A stretch of 64,000 nt of DNA from Candidatus Kaistella beijingensis (lineage in GTDB: Bacteria; Bacteroidota; Bacteroidia; Flavobacteriales; Weeksellaceae), in NCBI RefSeq assembly GCF_020084865.1, contig NZ_CP071953.1, positions 2,728,001 to 2,792,000 of the forward strand. Reading direction: 5' to 3'. Under the pieces are notes generated by a model. That model was not told the origin of the DNA. It worked only from the letters and a program-made list of their open reading frames with translations, and did no database searches. The translations under genes and the position numbers were made by a program. Below are positions 24,319 through 33,010 of this stretch, piece after piece; within the stretch, counting starts at the first letter, position 1; every line of letters begins with the position of its first letter.

Positions 24319-25086
24319 TCATTCATTTCTTTCCGCTTTTCTCGCCAGCTGATAAAAAACTTCATCCATATTTTCGGCATTAAACTGTTTTTTCAAATTT
24401 TTAGGCGAATCGAGCGCCTCAATTTTTCCATCCACCATAATCGAAACTCGGTCGCAATATTCCGCCTCATCCATATAATGTGTCGTCACGAAAATCGTGA
24501 TTTCCCGTTCGGAAGCGTCATAAATCATGTCCCAAAATTGTCGCCGCGTTACAGGGTCAACTCCGCCTGTAGGTTCGTCCAGGAACACAATTTGCGGATT
24601 ATGGAAAACCGCCACCGAAAAAGCAAGTTTCTGTTTCCAACCCAAAGGAAGTTCCGAAACCAACTTGTTTTTCTCGCTTTCCAATTGTAGTTTTTGCAGC
24701 AGCTCGTCACTTTTTGTTTTAATTTCCGAATCGCTTAAACCGTAGATTCCACCGAAGAATTCAAGATTTTCTTTCACGGTCAGATTTCCATACAGCGAAA
24801 ATTTCTGACTCATATAGCCAATATTTTTCTTGATTTGCTCGGTTTCCCGGTACACATCAAAACCCGCCACTTTGGCCTCGCCTGAAGTTGGGATGGAAAG
24901 TCCGCAAAACATCCTCATCGCCGTAGTTTTTCCTGCACCGTTTGCGCCGAGAAAACCAAAAATTTCCCCTTTCGGAACCTCAAAACTAATGTGGTCAACC
25001 GCCGTGAAATCGCCAAATTTTTTGGTGATGTTTTCTGCGAAAATTGCTGTCAGCTTTCCGCTATTGGCTTTCTGCACTGCATTCAT
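24319..25086 (-). CDS. ABC transporter ATP-binding protein (second half of a YbhF-like pair)
   Basis: A 255-residue nucleotide-binding domain: Walker A GANGAGKTT, Q-loop YMSQKFSLY, a divergent signature LPLGWKQKLAF in place of LSGGQ, Walker B IVFLDEPTGGVDP and the H-loop TTHYMDEAEYCD. The atypical signature matches the second ATPase half of E. coli YbhF. The spacer upstream (25087-25264) is repeat-rich. Confidence 0.9.
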   Translation of the reverse strand: MNAVQKANSGKLTAIFAENITKKFGDFTAVDHISFEVPKGEIFGFLGANGAGKTTAMRMFCGLSIPTSGEAKVAGFDVYRETEQIKKNIGYMSQKFSLYGNLTVKENLEFFGGIYGLSDSEIKTKSDELLQKLQLESEKNKLVSELPLGWKQKLAFSVAVFHNPQIVFLDEPTGGVDPVTRRQFWDMIYDASEREITIFVTTHYMDEAEYCDRVSIMVDGKIEALDSPKNLKKQFNAENMDEVFYQLARKAERNE

Positions 25087-25264
25087 TATTTATTATTTTA
25101 GGAGCTACACTGTTTTCGCATCTTTTAGAGTTCGGTCCCGTTTTCCACTGCAATTCCTCGCTCCTCCTTCGTCGTCGCTGCGGGATTTCCGTTGCAACCG
25201 GGGATAGAATTTCGTTCGTTTATTTTTTGAAGGTTTTCATTCATTACTCATTATTCATTACTCA
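25087..25264. repeat. Repeat-rich spacer inside the efflux operon
   Basis: A 178-bp non-coding gap between the two ATPase genes. It contains a GC-rich stretch (GGAGCTACACTG, TTCGGTCCCGTTTTCC, CTGCGGGATTTCCGTTGC) and then ATTCATTACTCATTATTCAT words. The first part looks like a dispersed flavobacterial repeat; no hairpin with a T tail was found, so the operon probably reads through. Confidence 0.5.
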
Positions 25265-26197
25265 TCACTTATTTTTTGCAGAAAGCAATAAGATAAAACT
25301 ATCCTCAATCGTCGCCTTCGTCGGGTTGATTTCAATTTCCGTCAAACCATTTTCCTTTAAATATTGTACAAGTTTTTCTTTGTCAAAATTTTCATTTTTA
25401 CCGATGATTAAATGCGAAAATTCTCCAAAAGCGTAGGCATCTTCTTTATCGGGATAATGTTCAAGAACTCTCAAAAGTTTGGCATTTCTTCCTGCTTTTA
25501 CTTCGAAAATCTGTTCAGGAAACTCATCTGAAATCTCTCTTGGAGTAGCGGTTTTCAGAATTTTTCCGTTTTGCATTAAGGCGATTCTGTCGCACATTGC
25601 AGCTTCGTCCATGTAAGGCGTTGCCACGAGAATCGTGATGTTTTGTTCTTTCAAACGTTTCAGCATTTCCCAAAATTCTTTTCGTGAAACAGGGTCAACT
25701 CCTGTGGTCGGTTCATCGAGGAAAAGGACTTCAGGTTTGTGGATTAAGGCGCAACAAAGTGCGAGTTTCTGCTTCATTCCACCCGAAAGCTGTCCTGCTT
25801 TTCGGTTTTTAAATGGTTCTAATTGAACATAAATATCTTTGATTAAGTCATAATTTTTCTCAACCGTCGTGTTAAAAACCGAAGCGAAAAACTGTAGGTT
25901 TTCTTCCACACTCAAATCTTGATAAAGGGAAAACTTTCCGGGCATATAACCAACAATTTTGCGGATTTGTTTGTAATCTTTTTCAATATCGAAATCCAGT
26001 ACTTTCGCCATTCCTGAATCGGGGAGAAGCAGCGTGGTCAAAATTCTGAAAACCGTAGTTTTTCCACTTCCATCTGGACCAATTAATCCGAAAATTTCCC
26101 CTTCTTTCACCGAAAAAGACAAGTCATCCACCGCAAGAACTTTTTCGTTTTTCTTGCCGTAATTTTTGGTGATATTTTCTACTGAAATTGTAGGCAC
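25265..26197 (-). CDS. ABC transporter ATP-binding protein (first half of a YbhF-like pair)
   Basis: A 310-residue ATPase with an intact site: Walker A GPDGSGKTT, Q-loop YMPGKFSLYQD, signature LSGGMKQKLAL, Walker B VLFLDEPTTGVDP and H-loop ATPYMDEAAMCD. The C-terminal ~80 residues (EQIFEVKAGRNAKLLRVLEHYP...) form an extra regulatory-type domain ending in an EDSFILLL motif. The start is GTG. Together with the downstream ATPase it corresponds to the fused E. coli YbhF. Confidence 0.92.
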   Translation of the reverse strand: MPTISVENITKNYGKKNEKVLAVDDLSFSVKEGEIFGLIGPDGSGKTTVFRILTTLLLPDSGMAKVLDFDIEKDYKQIRKIVGYMPGKFSLYQDLSVEENLQFFASVFNTTVEKNYDLIKDIYVQLEPFKNRKAGQLSGGMKQKLALCCALIHKPEVLFLDEPTTGVDPVSRKEFWEMLKRLKEQNITILVATPYMDEAAMCDRIALMQNGKILKTATPREISDEFPEQIFEVKAGRNAKLLRVLEHYPDKEDAYAFGEFSHLIIGKNENFDKEKLVQYLKENGLTEIEINPTKATIEDSFILLLSAKNK

Positions 26198-26344
26198 AAT
26201 CTAATTTGAAGTTTGAAATTGTTTGAAGTCGTTTGATATTGTTTGATTATTGTAATCCGAAATAAAATTTTTGAGCCTTTAAGAAATTCACAATTCACAG
26301 CGAAGCGAATTCACTATTCACTTTTGAAACGTGCAGCTTCCAAC

Positions 26345-27316
26345 CTAAAACCTCACTTCTCCATACATCCCAATCTTCAAAAACCCGTCATTTTTCACAC
26401 GAATTTTTGTAGCGTAAACCAAGTTGGCTCTTTCGTTTTTGGTCTGAATGGTCTTCGGGGTGAATTCCGCATCAGAACTTATCCAATAAACGGTTCCTGG
26501 AAGTTCTCTGGTTTTTCCGTCGCCTGAATCCACCAGAATTTTTACGGACTGGTTTAATTTTACTTTTGCGATTTGGTCGCCTGTAATGTATGCACGAAGT
26601 GTCATCTGGTTCAAATCCGCCATTTTGAAAATTGGTTTTCCTATCGTTGCAAATTCTCCTTTGTTGGAATATTTGGTAAGTACTGTTCCCGAAATCGGAC
26701 TTTGAATAATGTTGTGTTTCAGCTGTTCATCAAATTGAGCCACTTTTTTTTCGGTCGGATTTCGCTCGCTTAAAACCGCTCGATTTTGAATCGCAACATT
26801 TTCTTTCGCAGCAGAAATTTGTTGATTTACAGTAGAAAGTTGTGTTTGCGCTGCCTGAATTTGTTTTTGAATCACCTCAATATTTCCATTCGCATCATCC
26901 AATTGTTTTCTTGTTGCGGCATCGCTTTTTACCAAATTTGCCGTTCTATTTCTTTCTCTCACCGCATTTTGAAGCTGCTCCTGAAGCACAGAAATATTGG
27001 CTTTTTGCGAATTGTACTGGCTTTGCAACACCGAAATTTGCGGCAAAGCGGAATTGGTTTTCTGTTCAATCGCGTTAATCGAAGCTAGAACCTGTTCTTT
27101 CTGAAGTTCGATTCCTTTTCCGTCGATAATTCCCACTTCCTGATTGGCGTTTAGGGTTTGACCTTCCTCTAATTTCAGTTCAAGAATTTTTCCTGTCGCT
27201 TCTGCGGTAACCATGACTTCATCGGCTTCAAAAGTTCCTGAAGCGTCGTAATCCTGATTGGAATTTTTGCAGGAAAACAGGGAGAGAACCGCAAATGTTA
27301 ATATTGTTTTTTTCAT
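26345..27316 (-). CDS. HlyD-family membrane fusion lipoprotein (YbhG-like)
   Basis: A 323-residue periplasmic adaptor with lipobox LFSC (Cys16), so anchored by lipid rather than a transmembrane helix. A biotinyl-lipoyl half-motif (VMVTAEATGKILELKLEEGQ) is followed by a long Gln/Ala-rich coiled-coil (about residues 75-200) and a return strand IQSPISGTVLTKYSNKGE. It would bridge the inner-membrane ABC pump to the TolC-like channel. Located between tolC and the ATPases. Confidence 0.92.
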   Translation of the reverse strand: MKKTILTFAVLSLFSCKNSNQDYDASGTFEADEVMVTAEATGKILELKLEEGQTLNANQEVGIIDGKGIELQKEQVLASINAIEQKTNSALPQISVLQSQYNSQKANISVLQEQLQNAVRERNRTANLVKSDAATRKQLDDANGNIEVIQKQIQAAQTQLSTVNQQISAAKENVAIQNRAVLSERNPTEKKVAQFDEQLKHNIIQSPISGTVLTKYSNKGEFATIGKPIFKMADLNQMTLRAYITGDQIAKVKLNQSVKILVDSGDGKTRELPGTVYWISSDAEFTPKTIQTKNERANLVYATKIRVKNDGFLKIGMYGEVRF

Positions 27317-27470
27317 AATTTTTTATTTAACCACAAAATTTTTAACCACAAAAATCACAAAAGTTAAATGTTTTATAGAAGATTACCATGCTTTTTAAAG
27401 TTCAAATATGGCAGCTTAAAATCTCAAACCTCGAATCCCGAAACTCGTTACTCGAATCTCGGACTTCGCC

Positions 27471-28718
27471 TCAATTTCCAAGCTGTGTTTTCAAATTATA
27501 CTGCGTCAACAAATATTGAATTTCATGTTTAATTTTTGAAATTTTGGCCTGTTCTTCGGCGTTTACTTCACGCAGATAATCGTTGGTGTTGATGACGCCG
27601 TTTTCCAGTTGGGCGAGACTTGCTTTTTTGATGCTTTCTCTTAAACTGATGATTTCGATATCTTTATCAATCAATTTTTGAATTTTTTCTAAATCGTTAC
27701 TGTTTTGAATCATCGAAAATTTTTGATTAAAAAGAAAGTTTTCCTTCTGAATATCAATATCTTGTTGTTGATTGTCAATCAAAGCGAGTTCATTGCTTTT
27801 GGTGTAAAATCCTGAAATCGGAATATTTAGTTTGATGCCGCCAATAAAGAAAGTATCAAATTCATTTTTCAACATATTCAATCCCGGTTTTCCGTAACCT
27901 GCTTGTAAAAATGCGCCAAGTTTTGGAAGGTTTTTACTTTTAATTAAAGACTTTTGAGATTCTGAAAGTTGTTTCTGCAAATCAAATAGTTTCAGTTCAG
28001 GACGGTTATTTTCGTTCGTTAATAAAAGTTTTTCAGGTTTTTCAAGTTGAGTATCTTCATCCAAATTTTTATTGGTGAAAAAAGAAAGCATTTTAATGAA
28101 ATTACTTTTCAGCGATTTTAATTCAATTTGCTGCTGCTCGATATTGATGAGTTGTGCCTTCAAAACATCTACGTTGCTCCGAAGAATAGTACCGTATTTC
28201 AGTTGTGCTTCTGCTTTTTTCAACCCGTTTTGAAGGTCGCTTTTCGACAAATCCAACTGGTTGATTTGTTCATCCGTTTGGATGATTCCGAAGAAAAGCT
28301 GATTGATTCGGTCTTTTAATTTTTCGAGTTCTACCTCGTTTTTCTGAATTTCGGTTTGGGACTGGAGTTCCGCTATTTTCTTTTGGTTGGAAATCATTCC
28401 GCCATCAAAAATAGTTTGATTTACGTCTGCAAAAAATTTGTATTGGTCTTTGCTTAAAGGTTCTACGGTTGCATTGGGAAGTTTAATCGGTAACTGTGTT
28501 ACATCCGATTGATAAGTTGCCTGTCCCAAAATGTTGATTTGTGGCAACCAAGCTTTCGATGCGTTTTCGACGGTGTAATCTTTTGATTTTGCAAGTAAAT
28601 CGTTTCGTTTAATCAACGGATAATTTCCCCTTGCCAATTGATAACATTGTTGTAAAGTCAATGTCTGTGCATTCATCGAGAAACAGTACAGCAGAAATAA
28701 ATATTTAAATTTCTTCAT
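27471..28718 (-). CDS. TolC-family outer-membrane efflux protein
   Basis: A 415-residue exported protein with a signal peptide (about 1-17, ending MNAQ). It begins TLTLQQCYQLARGNYPLIKRND and has the typical internal duplication of two helical coiled-coil pairs, including LFFGIIQTDEQINQLD...LKNGLKKAEAQLKYGTILRSNVD and its second-half match SLAQLENGVINTNDYLRE. It forms the outer-membrane exit duct for the operon's pump. Confidence 0.92.
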   Translation of the reverse strand: MKKFKYLFLLYCFSMNAQTLTLQQCYQLARGNYPLIKRNDLLAKSKDYTVENASKAWLPQINILGQATYQSDVTQLPIKLPNATVEPLSKDQYKFFADVNQTIFDGGMISNQKKIAELQSQTEIQKNEVELEKLKDRINQLFFGIIQTDEQINQLDLSKSDLQNGLKKAEAQLKYGTILRSNVDVLKAQLINIEQQQIELKSLKSNFIKMLSFFTNKNLDEDTQLEKPEKLLLTNENNRPELKLFDLQKQLSESQKSLIKSKNLPKLGAFLQAGYGKPGLNMLKNEFDTFFIGGIKLNIPISGFYTKSNELALIDNQQQDIDIQKENFLFNQKFSMIQNSNDLEKIQKLIDKDIEIISLRESIKKASLAQLENGVINTNDYLREVNAEEQAKISKIKHEIQYLLTQYNLKTQLGN

Positions 28719-28746
28719 TTGTTCTTTAATTTTATCTTCGGAACTC

Positions 28747-29343
28747 CTAACTATTTAAAATCAATTTAATCCATTGCGGGACAAGCGTTTTTCTTTCTTC
28801 CACAAATTTTTGAAATTCATCATCATTCATGATGTGAAAGTTTTGAAAAACAGGTCTCGCCAAAAAAGGAAAAACAGTCATTCCCAAAAAATTTAGCAGA
28901 AAATGAAACGGGTTGAGTCCAGGATTTTTTTCTTTAATCTGTTGAATGATGACCGAATTCATCAATATTTTTTCAACGGGAAGAATCGATTTGATGTCGG
29001 AATTTTTCTTTTGAATTTCGCTGATGACAAACAGGGGAAGGTTTGGGTTTTTAGATAAAATTTCAAAATACTTTTCGCTCGCCAAATCTATTTTTTCCTC
29101 AATCGTCGTTTTTTCATTGCTGATAATTGGTATTATTTTTCCGAAAAGGAGCACAATTTTTACCTTCATCACCTGGTCGAAAAGTTTTTCTTTGCTGCGG
29201 AAATAGTAATTCAGCAGCGCCAGGTTAATTCCTGCTTCATCTGCAATATCGCGTGTTCTTGCTCCTGCAAACCCTTTTTCGGTAAAGACTTTCGAAGCGG
29301 CAAGTAGGATTTTGTCTTCAGTAGAAATTTCGTTTTCAGACAT
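28747..29343 (-). CDS. TetR-family regulator of the efflux operon
   Basis: A 198-residue repressor. The N-terminal HTH is clear (ILLAASKVFTEKGFAGARTRDIADEAGINLALLNYYFRSKEKLFDQVM, about 12-60). The C-terminal helical domain would bind an inducer. First gene of the minus-strand operon, 28 bp before tolC, preceded by a good promoter and a near-palindrome at 29395-29414, so autoregulation is likely. Confidence 0.92.
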   Translation of the reverse strand: MSENEISTEDKILLAASKVFTEKGFAGARTRDIADEAGINLALLNYYFRSKEKLFDQVMKVKIVLLFGKIIPIISNEKTTIEEKIDLASEKYFEILSKNPNLPLFVISEIQKKNSDIKSILPVEKILMNSVIIQQIKEKNPGLNPFHFLLNFLGMTVFPFLARPVFQNFHIMNDDEFQKFVEERKTLVPQWIKLILNS

Positions 29344-29363
29344 TTTGTAATCTTTTAACGAAG

Positions 29364-29396
29364 CAAATTTACAATTAAAATTTTGATTTAAACAAA
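29364..29396 (-). promoter_or_regulatory. Promoter of the tetR-efflux operon
   Basis: On the minus strand TTTG (29396-29393), 21-nt spacer, TAAATTTG (29371-29364). This matches the Bacteroidota consensus TTTG-N19-21-TAnnTTTG. It begins about 21 bp upstream of the tetR ATG. Confidence 0.7.
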
Positions 29397-29414
29397 TTAT
29401 TTAATTAAATGATT
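29395..29414. promoter_or_regulatory. Candidate TetR operator
   Basis: A 20-bp near-perfect palindrome AATTATTTAATTAAATGATT (one mismatched pair) overlapping the -33 box of the tetR promoter. Position and symmetry suit a repressor site, but AT-richness makes chance palindromes common. Confidence 0.4.
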
Positions 29415-29424
29415 AAAAATTTTT

Positions 29425-29456
29425 TCCAAAAAAACACAGCTAAAGAACTGTGTTTT
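29425..29456 (-). terminator. Terminator of the acyl-CoA ligase gene
   Basis: Minus-strand stem AAAACACAG / CTGTGTTTT with an 8-nt loop, followed by a T run. It lies just past the stop of the ligase gene. Confidence 0.85.
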
Positions 29457-29477
29457 AAAATAGAAATTTGATTAATT

Positions 29478-31256
29478 TTAATTATCGTGACCGTACATTT
29501 TGTTGTAAAGCTTGATGTATCTTTCCTTTACCGCTTTTCTTTTCAGTTTCAAAGTCGGGGTAAGCTGGCCAAGTTCGATGGACCATACTTCAGGTGTAAG
29601 TTCAAACTTTTTGATTTGCTCCCAACTTCCTAATTTGGTGTTCAAATAATCGATTTCTTTTCCGATTCTTTCCTTTAATTCAGTGCTTTTTACTATTTCT
29701 TCAGGTGTTTTGCCAATATTGTAGCCTTTTCGTTCTGCCCAATGTTGCACAAAATTAAAGTCAGGTTGAATGAATGCACACGGCATTTTTTCGCCGTCTC
29801 CAACAACCATAATTTGTTCGATAAATTTAGAGGCTTTTGCTTGGTTTTCAATTACTTGAGGTGCGATATATTTTCCACCGGAAGTTTTGAACATTTCTTT
29901 TTTACGGTCGGTGATGTGTAGATAACCTTCTTCATCGATATGGCCAATATCTCCGGTTTTGAAATAACCTTCTTCGGTGAAAACCTCTTTCGTCATTTCT
30001 TCATTCTTAAAATATCCTTTAAAAACGGAAGGTCCTTTTACAGTTATCTCGCCATCTTCCTGAATTTTTACATCCAAATTTTCTAAAACATGACCCACGG
30101 TTCCAATTTTAATCTTCCCGAAACTGTTCACCGAAATTACAGGCGAAGTTTCTGTTAAACCGTAACCTTCAAGAATCGGAATTCCCGCATTTTGGAACAT
30201 TTTGTTTAAACGTGGAGCCAAAGCGGCAGAACCAGAAACCAAAGTGATAATATTTCCACCTAAACCTTCTCTCCATTTTGAAAAAACCAATTTATCTGCA
30301 ATCATTTCTTTCAATCCGGATGGTTTTCCGATGCTGTTTTTTGCTTTGTTCACCCCTAAAGCCCAAAGGAAAATTCTAGATTTCAAGCCACCTGCAGAAG
30401 TTCCTTTGTCATAAATTTTATCATAAACTTTTTCGATAAGTCTTGGAACAACGGACATGATGTGTGGTTGAACTTCCTTAATGTTATCACCCATTTTTTC
30501 GATGCTTTCGGCAAAGTAAACCGTGTATCCGTTATATTGATAAAGATAAAAAAGCATTCTTTCGAAAATGTGGCAGATCGGCAAGAAACTCAATACTTTA
30601 ATGTCCTTGTAGTCCATACCTTTCACTCTTGGAATTCGTGGATCTGAAGCAAGAACGTTTGCTACAATATTTTGGTGAGTAAGCATCACCCCTTTTGGTT
30701 TTCCGGTGGTTCCGGAAGTATAAATAATGGTCGCCAAATCTTCCGAATTAATGCTTTTCGAAAGATCATCCACTTCAACTTGGGTGGCTTCATCTTCGCC
30801 TAAATCAATAATTTCTTTCCAGTTAGCAGCGCCATCAACTTGGTCAAAAGTGAAAATTCCCTGTAAAGAAGTTACATTTCCTTTAATTTTCAAAACTCTG
30901 TCGAGCAGTTCTAGGTCTGAAACAAAACAATATTTTACTTCGGCATTATTAAAGATGAAATCATAATCTTCAGGTGAAATTGTGGGATAAACAGGAACGG
31001 AAACTGCGCCAATCTGCGAAATTCCCAAATCCATTACTGCCCATTCTGTGCGGGTTGCAGTGGTGATTAAAGCAATTTTATCGCCTGGTTTGATGCCTAG
31101 TTTCAGCAACCCGCGCGAAACTTTATTTCCTAGATTAATGTACTCCTTTGTGGAGGTTTTTTGCCAATTCCCATGGTATTTGGTGACGAACATGTCATCT
31201 TGTGGATATTTTTCCAGCGCGTTATGTGCGAAATCGAATAGTCTTTTTATGCTCAT
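29478..31256 (-). CDS. Long-chain fatty acid-CoA ligase (AMP-dependent synthetase)
   Basis: A 592-residue cytoplasmic or peripheral-membrane enzyme that activates fatty acids to acyl-CoA through an acyl-AMP. Motifs: P-loop IIYTSGTTGKPKGVMLTH (about 180-197), LEGYGLTETSPVI, KTGDIGHIDEEGYLHITDRKKEMFKTSGGKYIAP and the C-terminal lysine region LTPTLKLKRKAV. It is divergent from an acyl-CoA dehydrogenase gene 173 bp away, which suggests linked beta-oxidation. Confidence 0.93.
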   Translation of the reverse strand: MSIKRLFDFAHNALEKYPQDDMFVTKYHGNWQKTSTKEYINLGNKVSRGLLKLGIKPGDKIALITTATRTEWAVMDLGISQIGAVSVPVYPTISPEDYDFIFNNAEVKYCFVSDLELLDRVLKIKGNVTSLQGIFTFDQVDGAANWKEIIDLGEDEATQVEVDDLSKSINSEDLATIIYTSGTTGKPKGVMLTHQNIVANVLASDPRIPRVKGMDYKDIKVLSFLPICHIFERMLFYLYQYNGYTVYFAESIEKMGDNIKEVQPHIMSVVPRLIEKVYDKIYDKGTSAGGLKSRIFLWALGVNKAKNSIGKPSGLKEMIADKLVFSKWREGLGGNIITLVSGSAALAPRLNKMFQNAGIPILEGYGLTETSPVISVNSFGKIKIGTVGHVLENLDVKIQEDGEITVKGPSVFKGYFKNEEMTKEVFTEEGYFKTGDIGHIDEEGYLHITDRKKEMFKTSGGKYIAPQVIENQAKASKFIEQIMVVGDGEKMPCAFIQPDFNFVQHWAERKGYNIGKTPEEIVKSTELKERIGKEIDYLNTKLGSWEQIKKFELTPEVWSIELGQLTPTLKLKRKAVKERYIKLYNKMYGHDN

Positions 31257-31429
31257 TTCAATGTTTATTTTGGTTGTTGAATCTGCTTCGACTTTAAATT
31301 TTAAGGCCTTAAATGTAAAACTATTAATTTTATTTCATCCGACAAAAACTATTTTGCGCATAAAGCGTATTTAAATTTTTTAATTTTTAGAAAAATTGTA
31401 AATTTACCCTCAAACATTTAATATACTTT

Positions 31430-32569
31430 ATGGACTTTAATTTATCGGAGGAGCAGTTGATGATTCAGCAAGCAGCAAGGGATTTTGCACAAACTGAACT
31501 TTTGCCCGGCGTGATCGAAAGAGACAATGAACAGAAATTTCCTTACGAACAGGTAAAGAAAATGGGAGAACTCGGTTTCCTTGGAATGATGGTTGATCCA
31601 AAATATGGCGGCGCCGGAATGGATAGCGTTTCCTACGTTCTTGCCATGGAAGAAATTGCAAAAGTGGATGCGTCTGCTGCGGTTGTAATGTCGGTGAACA
31701 ATTCGTTGGTTTGCGCAGGTTTGGAAAAATTTTGCAACGAAGAACAGAAGATGAAATATCTGTATCCATTAGCAAGTGGAGAAGTTATTGGTGCATTTGC
31801 GCTTTCTGAACCAGAAGCAGGATCGGATGCAACTTCACAAAAAACTACTGCCGAAGACAAAGGTGATTACTACCTTCTGAACGGAATTAAAAACTGGATC
31901 ACCAACGGTGGAAACGCAACGTATTATATCGTTATTGCTCAAACCGACCCAGAAAAAAAACATAAAGGAATTAACGCATTCATCGTAGAAAAAGGTTGGG
32001 AAGGTTTTGAAATCGGACCAAAAGAAGATAAACTGGGAATCAGAGGTAGCGACACCCATTCCTTGATTTTTAACAACGTAAAAGTTCCTAAGGAGAATAG
32101 AATTGGTGAAGACGGCTTCGGTTTCAATTTCGCGATGGCGGTTTTAAATGGAGGACGAATCGGGATTGCTTCCCAAGCTTTAGGAATTGCTTCCGGAGCT
32201 TATGAATTGGCATTGAAGTACGCAAAAACCAGAAAGGCGTTCCGTACAGAAATTATCAATCACCAAGCAATCGCCTTCAAACTTGCCGATATGGCGACCC
32301 AAATTACGGCAGCGAGAATGCTGTGCTACAAAGCTGCAGTAGAAAAAGATGAAGGCAAAGATATTTCTGAAAGTGGGGCGATGGCAAAACTATATTCGTC
32401 ACAAGTCGCGATGGATACTACGATTGAGGCTGTTCAGATTCACGGTGGTTATGGTTATGTGAAAGAGTATCATGTAGAAAGAATGATGCGTGATGCAAAA
32501 ATTACCCAGATTTACGAGGGAACTTCCGAAATTCAGAAAATTGTAATTTCAAGGTCTATTGCGAAATAA
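31430..32569 (+). CDS. Acyl-CoA dehydrogenase
   Basis: A 379-residue FAD enzyme for the first step of beta-oxidation or branched amino-acid breakdown. Family signatures: GAFALSEPEAGSDA, YLLNGIKNWITNGG and the C-terminal IHGGYGYVKEYHVERMMRDA; IYEGTSEIQ contains the expected catalytic glutamate. The closest type appears short- or branched-chain, but chain length is not readable. ATG at 31430. Confidence 0.95.
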   Translation: MDFNLSEEQLMIQQAARDFAQTELLPGVIERDNEQKFPYEQVKKMGELGFLGMMVDPKYGGAGMDSVSYVLAMEEIAKVDASAAVVMSVNNSLVCAGLEKFCNEEQKMKYLYPLASGEVIGAFALSEPEAGSDATSQKTTAEDKGDYYLLNGIKNWITNGGNATYYIVIAQTDPEKKHKGINAFIVEKGWEGFEIGPKEDKLGIRGSDTHSLIFNNVKVPKENRIGEDGFGFNFAMAVLNGGRIGIASQALGIASGAYELALKYAKTRKAFRTEIINHQAIAFKLADMATQITAARMLCYKAAVEKDEGKDISESGAMAKLYSSQVAMDTTIEAVQIHGGYGYVKEYHVERMMRDAKITQIYEGTSEIQKIVISRSIAK

Positions 32570-32595
32570 TCATCTAACAAAAAACGGATAATATC

Positions 32596-32958
32596 ATGAA
32601 ATACATTTGGATCACTTTAGTTGCCGTATTGCTTCTTTTAGGAGGATTTGTTTGGTACAAATATTTTTTCGTTTTCGGTGAAGGAGTGAAATCCGGTGTT
32701 TTAAATTATGCCGTGAAAAAAGGAAATATTTTTAAAACGTATGAAGGGAAACTCATCCAGGAAGGTTTTGGTCGGGGGAAAACCGGGGCTTTAACCAGCT
32801 ATGAGTTCGAATTTTCCATTGAAGATGAAGTGGTATTTAAGCAACTCGAAATGAACAGCGGGAAAACTTTCGACCTTCATTACAAAGAATATCATGGCGT
32901 TCTACCATGGCGCGGAAACACTACTTATCTCGTTGATAAAGTAATCAACATGAAATAA
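32596..32958 (+). CDS. Small single-pass membrane protein
   Basis: A 120-residue protein with one N-terminal membrane segment (IWITLVAVLLLLGGFVW, residues 4-20) and a periplasmic or extracellular beta-type domain (GNIFKTYEGKLIQEGFGRG, TSYEFEFSIEDEVVFKQL, TTYLVDKVINMK). Homologues in flavobacteria are, from memory, often mislabelled 6-phosphogluconate dehydrogenase; nothing here resembles that enzyme. It lies 26 bp after the acyl-CoA dehydrogenase gene and may be in the same transcript. Function unknown. Confidence 0.65.
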   Translation: MKYIWITLVAVLLLLGGFVWYKYFFVFGEGVKSGVLNYAVKKGNIFKTYEGKLIQEGFGRGKTGALTSYEFEFSIEDEVVFKQLEMNSGKTFDLHYKEYHGVLPWRGNTTYLVDKVINMK

Positions 32959-32961
32959 AAA

Positions 32962-32998
32962 AAATCCTTTCTGATTTGCTTTCAGAAAGGATTTTTAA
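32962..32998. terminator. Bidirectional terminator
   Basis: A 13-bp perfect stem AAATCCTTTCTGA / TCAGAAAGGATTT with a 7-nt loop and T/A-rich flanks, between convergent stops at 32958 and 33011. Confidence 0.92.
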
Positions 32999-33010
32999 AT
33001 TTAAACCGCC

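Noticed and set aside
32596-32958. 6-phosphogluconate dehydrogenase label for the small membrane protein
   Set aside because: There is no Rossmann motif and the protein is only 120 residues with one membrane helix; the label is likely inherited misannotation.
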